From LMUY01 sp965199105 (GTDB lineage Bacteria > Pseudomonadota > Alphaproteobacteria > Acetobacterales > Acetobacteraceae): a stretch of DNA of 64,000 bases. Position 1 is the stretch's first letter, and every line of letters starts with the position of its first letter. Below are positions 22,855 through 31,717 of this stretch, piece after piece. Position numbers and translations under genes: made by a program. The stretch is taken from NCBI GenBank assembly GCA_965199105.1, contig CBDAQO010000002.1, forward strand, positions 2,976,001 to 3,040,000, given 5' to 3'. The notes beneath the pieces are model-generated. The model made no database searches, was not told where the DNA came from, and was given only the letters and a program-made list of their open reading frames with translations.

Positions 22855-24708
22855 ATGAACGAGATGACCCGCCCTGTCGCCTTGTTCACCGACGATGTGC
22901 AAATCCCGGGCGGGCACCAGATCCACGTCGACCCGAGCCGAGACGCGCTGCTGACGGATTTCGGCCGCGCCACCCTCAACGACCGCTATCTGCTCCCCGG
23001 CGAGGGCTACCAGGACCTGTTTGCCCGCGTCGCCAGTTGCTACGGGGACGACGCCGCGCACGCGCAGCGCCTCTACGACTACATGAGCAAGCTGTGGTTC
23101 ATGCCCGCCACGCCCGTGCTGTCCAACGGCGGCACCAAGCGCGGCCTGCCGATTTCGTGCTTCCTGAACGAGGCGTCCGACAGCCTCGATGGGATCGTGG
23201 GGCTGTGGAACGAGAACGTCTGGCTCGCGTCCAAGGGCGGCGGGATCGGCTCGTATTGGGGCAATCTGCGCTCTATCGGCGAGAAGGTCGGGCAGAACGG
23301 CAAGACCTCGGGCGTGATCCCGTTCATCCGGGTCATGGACAGCCTCACGCTGGCCATCAGCCAGGGCTCGCTGCGGCGTGGGTCGGCGGCGGTCTACCTG
23401 CCGATCAGCCACCCGGAGATCGAGGAGTTCGTCGAAATCCGCCGCCCGACCGGTGGCGACCCGAACCGCAAGACGCCCAACCTGCACCATGGCATCCAAG
23501 TGTCGGACGCCTTCATGCGCGCGGTCGAGGCGGACGAGACGTGGTCGCTGGTCTCGCCCAAGGACGGCATCCCGGTGCGGCAGATCAGCGCCCGCAACCT
23601 CTGGATCCGCATCCTGACCGCCAGGATCGAGACCGGGGAGCCATACCTGGTGTTTTCCGACCACGTGAACCGCGGCCGGCCGGAGCACCACAAGCTCGCC
23701 GGGCTCGAAGTGCGCACCTCCAACCTGTGCAGTGAGATCACCCTGCCGACCGGCATTGACCAGCACGGCCGGCAGCGCACCGCGGTTTGCTGCCTGTCCT
23801 CGCTCAACCTGGAAACCTGGTCCGAGTGGAAGCATGACCCGCGCTTCATCGAGGACGTCATGCGTTTCCTCGACAACGTGTTGCAGGACTTCATCGATCG
23901 CGCGCCGGAGGAGATGGAGCGGGCGAAGTATGCCGCGGCGCGAGAGCGTTCGGTCGGGCTGGGCGTGCTGGGGTTCCACTCCTTCCTGCAGGCGCTGCGC
24001 GTGCCGTTCGAGGGCGTGATGGCGAAGACGTGGAACAAGCTGATTTTCAAGCACATCCGCACCCAGGCGGACGCTGCGTCCAAGCTGCTGGCCAGCGAGC
24101 GCGGCGCCTGCCCGGACGCGGCGGAGTATGGCGTGGCCGAGCGGTTCAGCCACAAGATGGCCATCGCGCCCACCGCCTCGATCTCCATCATCGCCGGCAA
24201 TGCCAGCCCCGGCATCGAGCCGATCGCTGCCAACGTGTTCCTGCAGAAGACGCTGTCCGGCAGCTTCACCGTGCGCAACCGCCATCTGCAGGCCTTGCTG
24301 GCGGAAAAGGGCCAGGACCGCGACGACGTCTGGTCCTCCATCACGCTCAACAAGGGCAGCGTGCAGCACCTGGAGTTCCTGACCGACAATGAGCGAGCCG
24401 TGTTCAAGACCGCGTTTGAGCTGGACCAGCGCTGGGTGGTGGAGCACGCGGCCGACCGCACGCCCTATGTGTGCCAGAGCCAGTCGGTCAACGTGTTCCT
24501 GCGCGCCGACATCCACAAGCGCGACCTGCACCAAATCCACATGCTGGCGTGGAAGCGAGGGGTGAAGTCACTCTACTATTGCCGCAGCCTGTCGATCCAG
24601 CGGGCGGACAATGTCAGCGAAAAGGCGGTTGCGCCGGCTGCGCTAGCGCTTGGCGCGAAAGCGCCGGCTGGCGCGGACAACTACGAAGAATGCCTCGCCT
24701 GCCAATAG
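22855..24708 (+). CDS. nrdA: class I ribonucleoside-diphosphate reductase, alpha subunit
   Basis: A 617-residue catalytic subunit that reduces ribonucleotides for DNA synthesis. Redox and radical residues are visible: LPISCFLNE (C102), SNLCSEITLPTG (N290, C292, E294), TAVCCLSSLNLE (C312/C313), the radical-transfer pair LYYCRS (Y574, Y575), and a C-terminal shuttle pair CLAC (C613, C616). It lacks an N-terminal ATP-cone, so it has no overall activity switch. GGAGG at 22840-22844 supports the ATG at 22855. The beta subunit gene, which usually follows, is absent here: the next feature is a toxin relic and then genes on the other strand. Confidence 0.95.
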   Translation: MNEMTRPVALFTDDVQIPGGHQIHVDPSRDALLTDFGRATLNDRYLLPGEGYQDLFARVASCYGDDAAHAQRLYDYMSKLWFMPATPVLSNGGTKRGLPISCFLNEASDSLDGIVGLWNENVWLASKGGGIGSYWGNLRSIGEKVGQNGKTSGVIPFIRVMDSLTLAISQGSLRRGSAAVYLPISHPEIEEFVEIRRPTGGDPNRKTPNLHHGIQVSDAFMRAVEADETWSLVSPKDGIPVRQISARNLWIRILTARIETGEPYLVFSDHVNRGRPEHHKLAGLEVRTSNLCSEITLPTGIDQHGRQRTAVCCLSSLNLETWSEWKHDPRFIEDVMRFLDNVLQDFIDRAPEEMERAKYAAARERSVGLGVLGFHSFLQALRVPFEGVMAKTWNKLIFKHIRTQADAASKLLASERGACPDAAEYGVAERFSHKMAIAPTASISIIAGNASPGIEPIAANVFLQKTLSGSFTVRNRHLQALLAEKGQDRDDVWSSITLNKGSVQHLEFLTDNERAVFKTAFELDQRWVVEHAADRTPYVCQSQSVNVFLRADIHKRDLHQIHMLAWKRGVKSLYYCRSLSIQRADNVSEKAVAPAALALGAKAPAGADNYEECLACQ

Positions 24709-24784
24709 CTTTTAGTCTCGACTGGAACCCGAGAGCACTGCTAGCATTGTCTGCAATAGAGGCTTTGATGTCAGCCAATCTTAG

Positions 24785-25027
24785 CGTTCGCAACGTCGAC
24801 AGCGACTCGCCCTCAATTACCCGGCCTACGATTGCGTCTATTTCTGCGTGGCCGAATTCGCGGGAGCCGCTTTCGTCACGGCCGACGAACGGCTCTGCAA
24901 TAAGGTCCTCGCTTGTGGTGGGCTGCCAATCGAGATTCACCTTTTGACGGAAGCTTCGAGGTTGCTGGAGCGGCTGGACGGCAAAGTCACGACAGCCGCC
25001 GCGAAAGCGCCTCACCGTCCACCATGA
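24785..25027 (+). pseudogene. PIN-domain (VapC-like) toxin relic
   Basis: The frame reads RLALNYPAYDCVYFCVAEFA then GAAFVTADERLCNKVLACGG and LPIEIHLL, which is the C-terminal half of a VapC-type PIN ribonuclease (the conserved HPAYDC.Y...AE and FVTADERL segment with late acidic residues). An in-frame stop lies at 24782-24784, no start codon is available, and the N-terminal half with the first catalytic Asp is missing. No antitoxin gene is seen. An antisense frame (24614-25015) has no recognisable protein. Confidence 0.6.
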
Positions 25028-25072
25028 CGAAGAATCGGCCTCGCTGAAGAGCGCACGGCCTGCCGCCGCACC

Positions 25073-26296
25073 TCAGAGTGCGTGCTTCACCATCCGCCCG
25101 CCCTGCATGATCACCGGCATCTGTGCGCCCTGGCCCTCCAGCACGCTCCAATCCGTCAGCGGGTTGCGCTCGACCACCAGCAGGTCCGCTTCGGCGCCGG
25201 GTTCGATCACGCCAACTCGGCCCTCTAGGCGGCACAGTTCGGCCGCCCAGAGCGTGGCGGAGCGGAACACGTCCATTGGGGGCAGCACCCGCGCCCGCAG
25301 CGCGAACTCGCCGGATTGGTGGCGGTGCATCGCGCCCAGCAGGTCGGTGCCGTACACCATTCGTAAACCCGCTTCCTGCATGATGGCGAGCGACTCCAAT
25401 CCCGCGCGGCGCACCGGCGCGATCTTGGCGACGCTCTCGGGCCACATGCCGAGCTCGGCGGCATCCAGCGTCAGCCGCTCGTAGGTGATCAGGGTCGGCA
25501 CCGCCACGGCGCCCGCCTCGGCCGCCCGCCGCGCGGTGTCGGGCGTGATCATGTTGCAGTGCTCGAGCGAATGGACGCCGCAGTCCAGCGCCCGGCGGAT
25601 CGCCTCGTCGGTGTAGAGGTGCGCCGACACGTAGGTGCCGAGGTTGCTGGCCTCCTCCACCGCGGCGCTGAGCTCGGCGCGGGAAAATTGCAGCATGTGG
25701 ATCGGGTCGGCCGGGGAGGCGATGCCGCCATTGGCCATCACCTTGATGAAGTCGGCGCCGGCGCGCAGCTCCTCGCGCGCGGCCAGGCGTACCGCCTCCA
25801 CGCCGTCGCAAATCCGCCCCATTGCACCCACGCGCTGGAAGAACGGGCGGTCGTCGTCGCGCTTGCGGCTATCGCAATGGCCGCCGGTCTGGCTCAGCGC
25901 CTTGCCGGAAATCACCAAGCGCGGGCCCAGCACCGCGCCCGTGGCCTGCGCCTCCACCAGCCCGCGGTCCGCCCCGCCCACGTCCCGCACGGTGGTGAAG
26001 CCGCGCATCAGCATCCGGGTCATCACCTGGCCAGCGCGCAGGGCCGCCAGCGAGGAGGGCTGCATGGCGTTTGCCGCCAGGTCCACCATGGCGGCGATCA
26101 CGTGCACATGCGCGTCGATCAAGCCGGGCATCAGCACGCGGCCGCCCAAAGCGACGCGCTGGGCGTCGGGCGCATGGATCGGCCGGTCGGACACCTCGCG
26201 GATGAGGGTGTCCTCCACCAGCACCTCCACGCCGTCGCGCGGACCCTCGCCGCGGGGGTCCAGCACGGGGCCGCCGGTGAACAAAAACTGCGTCAT
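25073..26296 (-). CDS. amidohydrolase (imidazolonepropionase/Xaa-Pro dipeptidase-like)
   Basis: A 407-residue metal-dependent hydrolase of the amidohydrolase superfamily. Metal ligands in order: LIDAHVHV (H63, H65), carboxylated lysine in DFIKVMANGG (K185), SAHLY (H226), LEHCN (H246) and MVYGTDLL (D318). The family includes enzymes that cleave N-acyl or prolyl dipeptides and imidazolones. Its ATG overlaps the stop of the M24 peptidase by 4 nt, so the two work from one mRNA and may process the substrate brought in by the divergent ABC importer. Confidence 0.88.
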   Translation of the reverse strand: MTQFLFTGGPVLDPRGEGPRDGVEVLVEDTLIREVSDRPIHAPDAQRVALGGRVLMPGLIDAHVHVIAAMVDLAANAMQPSSLAALRAGQVMTRMLMRGFTTVRDVGGADRGLVEAQATGAVLGPRLVISGKALSQTGGHCDSRKRDDDRPFFQRVGAMGRICDGVEAVRLAAREELRAGADFIKVMANGGIASPADPIHMLQFSRAELSAAVEEASNLGTYVSAHLYTDEAIRRALDCGVHSLEHCNMITPDTARRAAEAGAVAVPTLITYERLTLDAAELGMWPESVAKIAPVRRAGLESLAIMQEAGLRMVYGTDLLGAMHRHQSGEFALRARVLPPMDVFRSATLWAAELCRLEGRVGVIEPGAEADLLVVERNPLTDWSVLEGQGAQMPVIMQGGRMVKHAL

Positions 26297-27513
26297 GCCG
26301 CTGCTCCCTCGGTATCGAACGGGTCGTCGACGGAGCGGCAGGGCTGGGTGAACCAGCGCGGGCCGGCCTCCGTCATGAACACGATGTCCTCGAGCCGGAC
26401 GCCGAACTCGCCATAAAGGCAGATGGTCGGCTCGATGGAGAAGCACATGCCCGGCGCGAGCGGCGTCTGGTTGCCCATCACCATGAAGGCGGGCTCGTGC
26501 ACGTCCATGCCGATGCCGTGCCCGGTGCGATGCGGCAGGCCTGGCGTGGCGTAGCCTGGGCCGAACCCGGCGGCGGCGATCACGTTGCGGGCGCCGGCAT
26601 CCACCGCTTCGCAGGGGGCGCCGAGCCGGGCCGCGGTGAACCCGCCCAGTTGGGCGCGCTGCTCCAGCTCCCAGATGTCGCGTTGCCGAGTCGTGGGAGT
26701 GCCGAACACGTAGCTGCGGGTGATGTCGGAGCGGTAGCCCTCGACGAAACAGCCGGTGTCGACCAGCACCATGTCGCCGTCCACCAGGGTTTGCGGGTAA
26801 GGCACGCCGTGGGGGTAGGCGGTGGCCTCGCCGAACTGCACCGCGCGGCCGCCGGGCTGGCCGCCCAGTTTGCGATGCGCCGCGTCCAGGAACGCCTGCA
26901 CCTCGGGCGTGGTGAGGCCCGGCGCCATACACCGCGCGGCGGCCTTGTGGACGGCCAGGGTGATATCGTTGGCGACCTGCATCAGCGCGATTTCGGCCGG
27001 CGATTTCACTTGGCGGCAGGCTGCGGTGATGGGCCCGGCGCTGACGAAGCTGAACTGGTTGCCAGCGCGCTGCAGGCCGTCGACGGTGAAGAACGGCGTC
27101 GCCGGGTCGATGGCTATGGTGCCGCGGTCGCATCCGAGGCTGCGCACGGTGTCGATCACCAGGGCCGCCGGGTCCTCGTGCTCCTCCCAGCAGCGCACGT
27201 CGTCGCCGAAGCGCAGCAGGGTGCGGGTTTTCGGTTCTTCGAAGGCCGGGCTGAGATAGGCCAGCGGTCCCTTGGCCAGGATCACCGCGCCATGCAGCCG
27301 CTCGGTGGGGGTGAGCGCCACGCCGGTGAAGTAGCGCAGGTTGGTGGAGGTATCGAGGTAGAGCGCGTCCACCCCGTGCTCGCGCATCAAGGTCTGCGCC
27401 CGCGCCACGCGCTGCTGCAGCTCCGCGGTGCCGATCGGGGCGACGCTGCCCGTCATGGGCGCCATCGCCTCGAGTTCCGCCGCGAAGGTCGACCCGCCGA
27501 CGCCCAAAACCAT
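26293..27513 (-). CDS. M24-family metallopeptidase (Xaa-Pro aminopeptidase/creatinase fold)
   Basis: A 406-residue 'pita-bread' enzyme. An N-terminal creatinase-like domain (YLDTSTNLRYFTGVALTPTE) is followed by the catalytic domain with all five metal ligands: MVLVDTGCFVEGYRSDITRS (two Asp), LPHRTGHGIGMDVHEP (His), MCFSIEPTI (Glu) and VRLEDIVF (Glu). It should remove N-terminal residues before proline or act on related amides. The start at 27513 (MVLGVGG) is the last good ATG of an open frame reaching 27606. First gene of a two-gene operon with the amidohydrolase. Confidence 0.9.
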   Translation of the reverse strand: MVLGVGGSTFAAELEAMAPMTGSVAPIGTAELQQRVARAQTLMREHGVDALYLDTSTNLRYFTGVALTPTERLHGAVILAKGPLAYLSPAFEEPKTRTLLRFGDDVRCWEEHEDPAALVIDTVRSLGCDRGTIAIDPATPFFTVDGLQRAGNQFSFVSAGPITAACRQVKSPAEIALMQVANDITLAVHKAAARCMAPGLTTPEVQAFLDAAHRKLGGQPGGRAVQFGEATAYPHGVPYPQTLVDGDMVLVDTGCFVEGYRSDITRSYVFGTPTTRQRDIWELEQRAQLGGFTAARLGAPCEAVDAGARNVIAAAGFGPGYATPGLPHRTGHGIGMDVHEPAFMVMGNQTPLAPGMCFSIEPTICLYGEFGVRLEDIVFMTEAGPRWFTQPCRSVDDPFDTEGAAA

Positions 27514-27572
27514 GCCACTCTCCGCCCCCGAACGGTCACGGTAGGCGAAGCCGGCGGCCGCGCAAAGGGAGC

Positions 27573-27613
27573 TAGAGCGGTTCAGCGTGGCCGTGGCCGG
27601 CCACACCGCTCTA
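27573..27613. repeat. large inverted repeat in a divergent promoter region
   Basis: TAGAGCGGT (27573-27581) pairs with ACCGCTCTA (27605-27613), and between them GTGGCC units pair with GGCCAC, giving a long GC-rich hairpin. It lies between the minus-strand M24 gene and the plus-strand ABC importer (234-bp gap). It may be a regulatory cruciform or a dispersed palindromic repeat; nothing else is visible in the gap. Confidence 0.45.
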
Positions 27614-27747
27614 CCTCGTTGTTTGTGCGAGCAGATTCACCGCATGACTGGCTCCAGTCAAGGCGGATTTGCTCTATGGGCAGCGGCCGAGGGCTGTGGC
27701 ACGGTGGTTGGGTCCATTCACGTTCCACGACATAGCCTGCAGGTTCC

Positions 27748-28566
27748 ATGGCCCTTTCCGATTGGAGCGGACGCGCCCAGCGCGCTGGCGTCACCAGCTT
27801 GGTGGCGCTGGGCTTGGCGGTGATCTTCGTTCCGCTGGTGTTGACGCTCTACCTGAGCGTGTTCGACGAGACGCTGATCGCGTTCCCGCCGCACGGCTAC
27901 ACGTTGCGTTGGTATGCGCGCATCCTGCCCGAGTTCGGCGGCGCGCTGCGAACCAGCCTGCTGACCGCCAGCGTGGCCGTGTTGCTGAGCCTGCTGGCGG
28001 GCGTGCCGGCCGGCATCGCGCTGGCGCGAACCCGCTGGCGTGGCCGTGGGGCGGTGGCGACCCTGCTGCTGGCGCCGCTCACCGTGCCCGGCATCGCCAT
28101 CGGGCTCGGCATCTACGTGCTGGCGGTGATGCTGGAGGAGCGCACCAACGTGGCGCTCAGCGGCTCCACGTGGCTGATGATGGCGGCGCACGTGCTGATC
28201 ACGTTGCCCTGGGTGGTGCGGCTTTGCCTGGTGGCACTGGCGAACCACGACCCGGCGGCCGAGGAAGCCGCCGCCAGCCTCGGCGCGCCGCCCTGGCGGG
28301 TGCTCTGGCGGGTCACGCTGCCGGCGATGCGGGGCGGCATCGTCGCCGGGGCGCTGTTCGCGTTCATCTGGTCGTTCGAAAACCTCGAGATGACGCTGTT
28401 CCTTACCGCGCCCGGCGTGACCACGTTGCCGATCTCGCTGCTGCAATACCTGCAATACCATATCGATCCGCTGGTGGCGGCCGTGGCGGTGGCGCAGATC
28501 GCGCTGGTCGGTGGCGCGCTGTTGCTGCTCAACCGCCTGGTGCCGGTGGCGCAGGTGATCGCGTGA
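27748..28566 (+). CDS. ABC importer permease, PotC type
   Basis: A 272-residue inner-membrane permease with about six helices (VTSLVALGLAVIFVPLVLTL near the N-terminus; IALVGGALLLLNRLV at the end). The cytoplasmic EAA loop EEAAASLGAPPWRVLWRVTL contacts the ATPase. Belongs to the spermidine/putrescine-iron (PotC/binding-protein-dependent) branch. It leads an operon permease-ATPase-binding protein-permease with every junction overlapping by 4-8 nt. Confidence 0.9.
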   Translation: MALSDWSGRAQRAGVTSLVALGLAVIFVPLVLTLYLSVFDETLIAFPPHGYTLRWYARILPEFGGALRTSLLTASVAVLLSLLAGVPAGIALARTRWRGRGAVATLLLAPLTVPGIAIGLGIYVLAVMLEERTNVALSGSTWLMMAAHVLITLPWVVRLCLVALANHDPAAEEAAASLGAPPWRVLWRVTLPAMRGGIVAGALFAFIWSFENLEMTLFLTAPGVTTLPISLLQYLQYHIDPLVAAVAVAQIALVGGALLLLNRLVPVAQVIA

Positions 28567-29684
28567 GCGAGCTGGTGCTGCAGGGCTTAGGCAAGACCTA
28601 CGGCGAGACGGTTGCCGTCCGTGACGTCGACCTGCGGCTTGGCGAGGGCGAGCTGGTGGTGCTGCTCGGCCCCTCCGGCTGCGGCAAGACGACAACCTTG
28701 CGCATGGTGGCCGGGTTCATCGCTGCCACCACGGGGGACATCCGGCTCGACGGCAGGAGCATCCTAACCCTGCCGCCACACAAGCGGAACATGGGGCTGG
28801 TGTTCCAGAGCTACGCGCTGTTCCCGCATCTGACGGTGGCGCGCAACGTCGCGTTCGGTTTAGAGATGCGCGGCATGGCGGCGGCGGCCAAGGCGGCGCG
28901 GGTGGGGGAGATGCTGCAATTGGCCCGGCTCGACCATTTAGCAGACCGCCTGCCGCGGCAGCTTTCCGGCGGGCAGCAGCAGCGGGTGGCGTTGGCGCGC
29001 GCGCTGGCCATCCATCCGCGCGTTCTGCTGCTGGACGAGCCGCTGTCCAACCTCGATGCCGCGTTGCGCGCCGAAGTGGGGCGGGACATCAGGCTGCTGC
29101 AGCGGCAGAACGCGCTCTCCACCATCATGGTGACGCACGACCAGGACGAGGCGATGGCGATGGCCGACCGCCTGGTGGTGATGCGGGACGGCCGGGTGGA
29201 GCAGGTCGGCAGCCAGGAGGACCTGTATGAGCGCCCTGCCACCGCGTTCGTGGCAAGCTTCATCGGCCGCGGCACGATGCTGCCCGGGCTGCTCGCCGAG
29301 CCCGGCTCGTTCGTGGCCGACGGCGTGCCGCTCCGGCTGGCGGGCCGTTATGGCGGGGCTGGCAATGTCACCTTGGCGCTGCGCCCGGAAAGGCTGCGCC
29401 TAAGCCTGCGCGACGCGGCGGACGAAAGCTTGGGCCATGCTGCCGGCGTGGTCGAACTGGCGAGCTATCTTGGCCCGGTGCGCGAGCATGTCGTGCGGCT
29501 CGGCCCCGAGCGCCACCTGATCGTGCGCGAACCCACCGCGGGCGGGGGCGACATCGCCGCCATCGGCGCGCGCGTGACCGTGCAATGGGATGCGTCCGCC
29601 GAGCGTGTGTTCGACGCGTCCGGCGTGCCTATCGCGAGCCTGCAACCTATCCCCCTCGAAACAAGGATCACCAGCCATGCCTGA
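28563..29684 (+). CDS. ABC importer ATP-binding protein, PotA type
   Basis: A 373-residue ATPase. Walker A GPSGCGKTT, Q-loop VFQSYALFPHLTV, signature LSGGQQQRVALARALAI, Walker B VLLLDEPLSNLDA and switch MVTHDQDEAM are all intact. The C-terminal TOBE regulatory domain (about 270-373) follows. GTG at 28563 overlaps the permease stop by 4 nt. It powers uptake for the two permeases of this operon. Confidence 0.93.
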   Translation: MSELVLQGLGKTYGETVAVRDVDLRLGEGELVVLLGPSGCGKTTTLRMVAGFIAATTGDIRLDGRSILTLPPHKRNMGLVFQSYALFPHLTVARNVAFGLEMRGMAAAAKAARVGEMLQLARLDHLADRLPRQLSGGQQQRVALARALAIHPRVLLLDEPLSNLDAALRAEVGRDIRLLQRQNALSTIMVTHDQDEAMAMADRLVVMRDGRVEQVGSQEDLYERPATAFVASFIGRGTMLPGLLAEPGSFVADGVPLRLAGRYGGAGNVTLALRPERLRLSLRDAADESLGHAAGVVELASYLGPVREHVVRLGPERHLIVREPTAGGGDIAAIGARVTVQWDASAERVFDASGVPIASLQPIPLETRITSHA

Positions 29685-30720
29685 TGTGCGACTGTCCCGC
29701 CGTGCCGCCCTGGCCGGCGCCGCGAGCTTGCCGTTGCTGCCGCGCCTGGCCCGGGCGGCGGGCGAGCAGGTGGTGATTGCCACGTGGGGCGGCGACTACG
29801 CCAACCTGCTGCGCGAGAACGTGGAGCAGCCCATCCTGGCGCCAGAGGGCGTGACCGTGGTGCAGGACATCGGCGACGAAGACCCGCGGGTGGCCAAGCT
29901 CTACGCCCAGCGCCGGCTGCCGCGCGCCAGTGATGACGTGGTGTGCTTGCAGGCGGTGCGGGCGCATGAGGTGGGTGCGGCCGGGCTGCTGGAGACGATC
30001 GACGCCACCAAGGTGCCCAACCTGGCGCATGTGCTGCCCAACCTGCGCAGCCCGTATTACGCGCCGCACATCTGGAGCCCGCAGGTGCTGATCTACAACC
30101 CGGACACGGTGAAGGCGCCGCCTAAGACGTTCACCGACCTGCTGGACGCGAAATACCACGGCCGCGTCGGCGTGGCGGACATCAACTACTTCTACGTAAT
30201 GATGGCCGCCGCACTGGCCGCCACCGGCGACCTCAACAAGGTGGACGCCAAGGAGGCGCAAGACCTGGCGCTCAAGCTGAACGGCAACGGCCTGCGCCTG
30301 TATCCCTCCACCGATTCGATCGGCGCCGGGTTGAAGTCGGGCGAGATCGACGTCGGCATCATGTGGCTGGCGCGCACGGTGATGTGGCAGAACGCCGGCA
30401 TCCCGGTGAAGGCGTCGTTCCCGACCGAGGGTTCGGTGCTCTACATCAGCGGCATGGTCGTGCCGAAGAACGCGTCCGACAAGGATGCCGCTTACAAATA
30501 CCTCGACGCCATGCTGGCCGCGCCGTCGCAACTGCGCTTTGCCCAGCGCATGGGTTACGAGCCGACGGTGAATGACGCCACCCTGTCTGGCAGCGTGGCG
30601 CAGCAGCTCGCGCTGCCGACCGATCCGCCGCTGAAGCTCGAGCCGCCCAATTTCGACATCACGGGGCCGCTTCAGACGCCGACGTCGGAGTGGTGGAAGA
30701 AGAACATGCAGAGTGCGTGA
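29677..30720 (+). CDS. periplasmic substrate-binding protein, PotD/spermidine-putrescine type, Tat-exported
   Basis: A 347-residue solute-binding protein. The N-terminus MPDVRLSRRAALAGAASLPL is a twin-arginine signal (SRRAALAG) with cleavage near ARA. The mature start EQVVIATWGGDYANLLRENV is typical of the cluster binding polyamines, thiamine or 4-aminobutyrate-like amines; NPDTVKAPPKTFTDLLDAKY and VGIMWLARTVMWQNAG fit too. The ATG at 29677 overlaps the ATPase gene by 8 nt. The ligand cannot be fixed; the divergent peptidase/amidohydrolase pair hints at a peptide- or amide-like compound. Confidence 0.9.
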   Translation: MPDVRLSRRAALAGAASLPLLPRLARAAGEQVVIATWGGDYANLLRENVEQPILAPEGVTVVQDIGDEDPRVAKLYAQRRLPRASDDVVCLQAVRAHEVGAAGLLETIDATKVPNLAHVLPNLRSPYYAPHIWSPQVLIYNPDTVKAPPKTFTDLLDAKYHGRVGVADINYFYVMMAAALAATGDLNKVDAKEAQDLALKLNGNGLRLYPSTDSIGAGLKSGEIDVGIMWLARTVMWQNAGIPVKASFPTEGSVLYISGMVVPKNASDKDAAYKYLDAMLAAPSQLRFAQRMGYEPTVNDATLSGSVAQQLALPTDPPLKLEPPNFDITGPLQTPTSEWWKKNMQSA

Positions 30721-31561
30721 ACGGGGCGGCGGGGCGGCTGCGGTCGCCTTCCTCTCGCCGGCCATAGTCGTCGTGACGCTGATGCTGGTGGCGCCTATGC
30801 TGCTGATGCTGCGCTTCAGCCTCGACCGCTACGATGTGACCGAGCTGATGATCGAGACCGTCACCGCCGCCAACTACCTGCGCTTCGTGTCCGATCCGTT
30901 CTACCTGGCGGTGATGCGCACCACGCTTGGGGTCGCCGTCGCGTCCACCGCCCTGTGCCTGGTGCTGGGCGTGCCGGTCGCCTACCGGCTGGCGCGCATG
31001 GGTGGGCGCTGGAAGAGTGCCTGCATGTTGGCGCTGGTGATGCCGCTGTTTGTGGGCAACGTGGTGCGCATGGTGGGCTGGATGATCCTGTTCGCGCGCG
31101 GCGGCATGGTGGACGGCGCCGTGCGGTGGTTCGGCGGCGCCGGGCTGGAGCTGATGTACACGCCGTTCGCGGTGGTGATCGGGATCGTCTCGGTCAACCT
31201 GCCGATCGTGATCCTGACGGTGCAGAGCGCGGTGGAAACGGTGGACCCTCGGCTCGAGGAGGCGGCGCGCAGCCTGGGTGCGGCGCCGGGCCGCAGCTTC
31301 TGGCGGGTGGTCTGGCCGTTGGCGTTGCCCGGCATGGCGGCGGCGGGCGTGCTCTGCTTCATCCTGGCGATGAACGCCTACGCCACGCCATACCTGCTGG
31401 GCGGCCCCCGCTTCCAAATGATGGCGCCGCTGGTGTTTTGGGAGTTCAGCACCAACAACAACTGGCCGTTCGCCGCGGCCATGGCGCTCATCCTGATGGC
31501 GACGACGCTGGTTCTCACCGGATGCAGCGGGTTGCTAATACCGCGACGCTACCGGGCGTGA
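30713..31561 (+). CDS. ABC importer permease, PotB type
   Basis: A 282-residue permease with about six helices (AFLSPAIVVVTLMLVAPMLL first). The EAA loop is EEAARSLGAAPGRSFWRVVW. It pairs with the PotC-type permease to form the channel. GTG at 30713 overlaps the binding-protein stop by 8 nt. With this gene the importer is complete: two permeases, ATPase and binding protein. Confidence 0.9.
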   Translation: MRERGGGAAAVAFLSPAIVVVTLMLVAPMLLMLRFSLDRYDVTELMIETVTAANYLRFVSDPFYLAVMRTTLGVAVASTALCLVLGVPVAYRLARMGGRWKSACMLALVMPLFVGNVVRMVGWMILFARGGMVDGAVRWFGGAGLELMYTPFAVVIGIVSVNLPIVILTVQSAVETVDPRLEEAARSLGAAPGRSFWRVVWPLALPGMAAAGVLCFILAMNAYATPYLLGGPRFQMMAPLVFWEFSTNNNWPFAAAMALILMATTLVLTGCSGLLIPRRYRA

Positions 31562-31686
31562 CGGCCATCTCGAAATGCCGGGCGAGCCGTCCAGCGTCTC
31601 GCATCTGAGGCAAACAGCGTTAACGTCTCAAAAATTGGGAACAATCTCGATGGAAGTAGGGGTGCGTTAATCATTGTCGCGTAAAA

Positions 31687-31707
31687 GTGGGGTCATCAAC
31701 ACCCCAC
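31687..31707 (+). other. stem-loop in the leader of the calpain-like gene
   Basis: GTGGGGT and ACCCCAC form a 7-bp stem around CATCAAC, ending just before the GAGGA ribosome site and 10 nt before the ATG at 31718. It could modulate translation or terminate the ABC operon transcript; no U-tract follows. Confidence 0.35.
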
Positions 31708-31717
31708 GAGGACAGCG

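Noticed and set aside
22822..24540. 572-residue minus-strand open frame
   Set aside because: Antisense to nrdA, which has all conserved catalytic residues.
24614..25015. 133-residue minus-strand frame after nrdA
   Set aside because: It is antisense to the PIN relic and to the nrdA end, with no recognisable family.
26497..27735. 412-residue plus-strand frame
   Set aside because: Antisense to the M24 peptidase with its five metal ligands.
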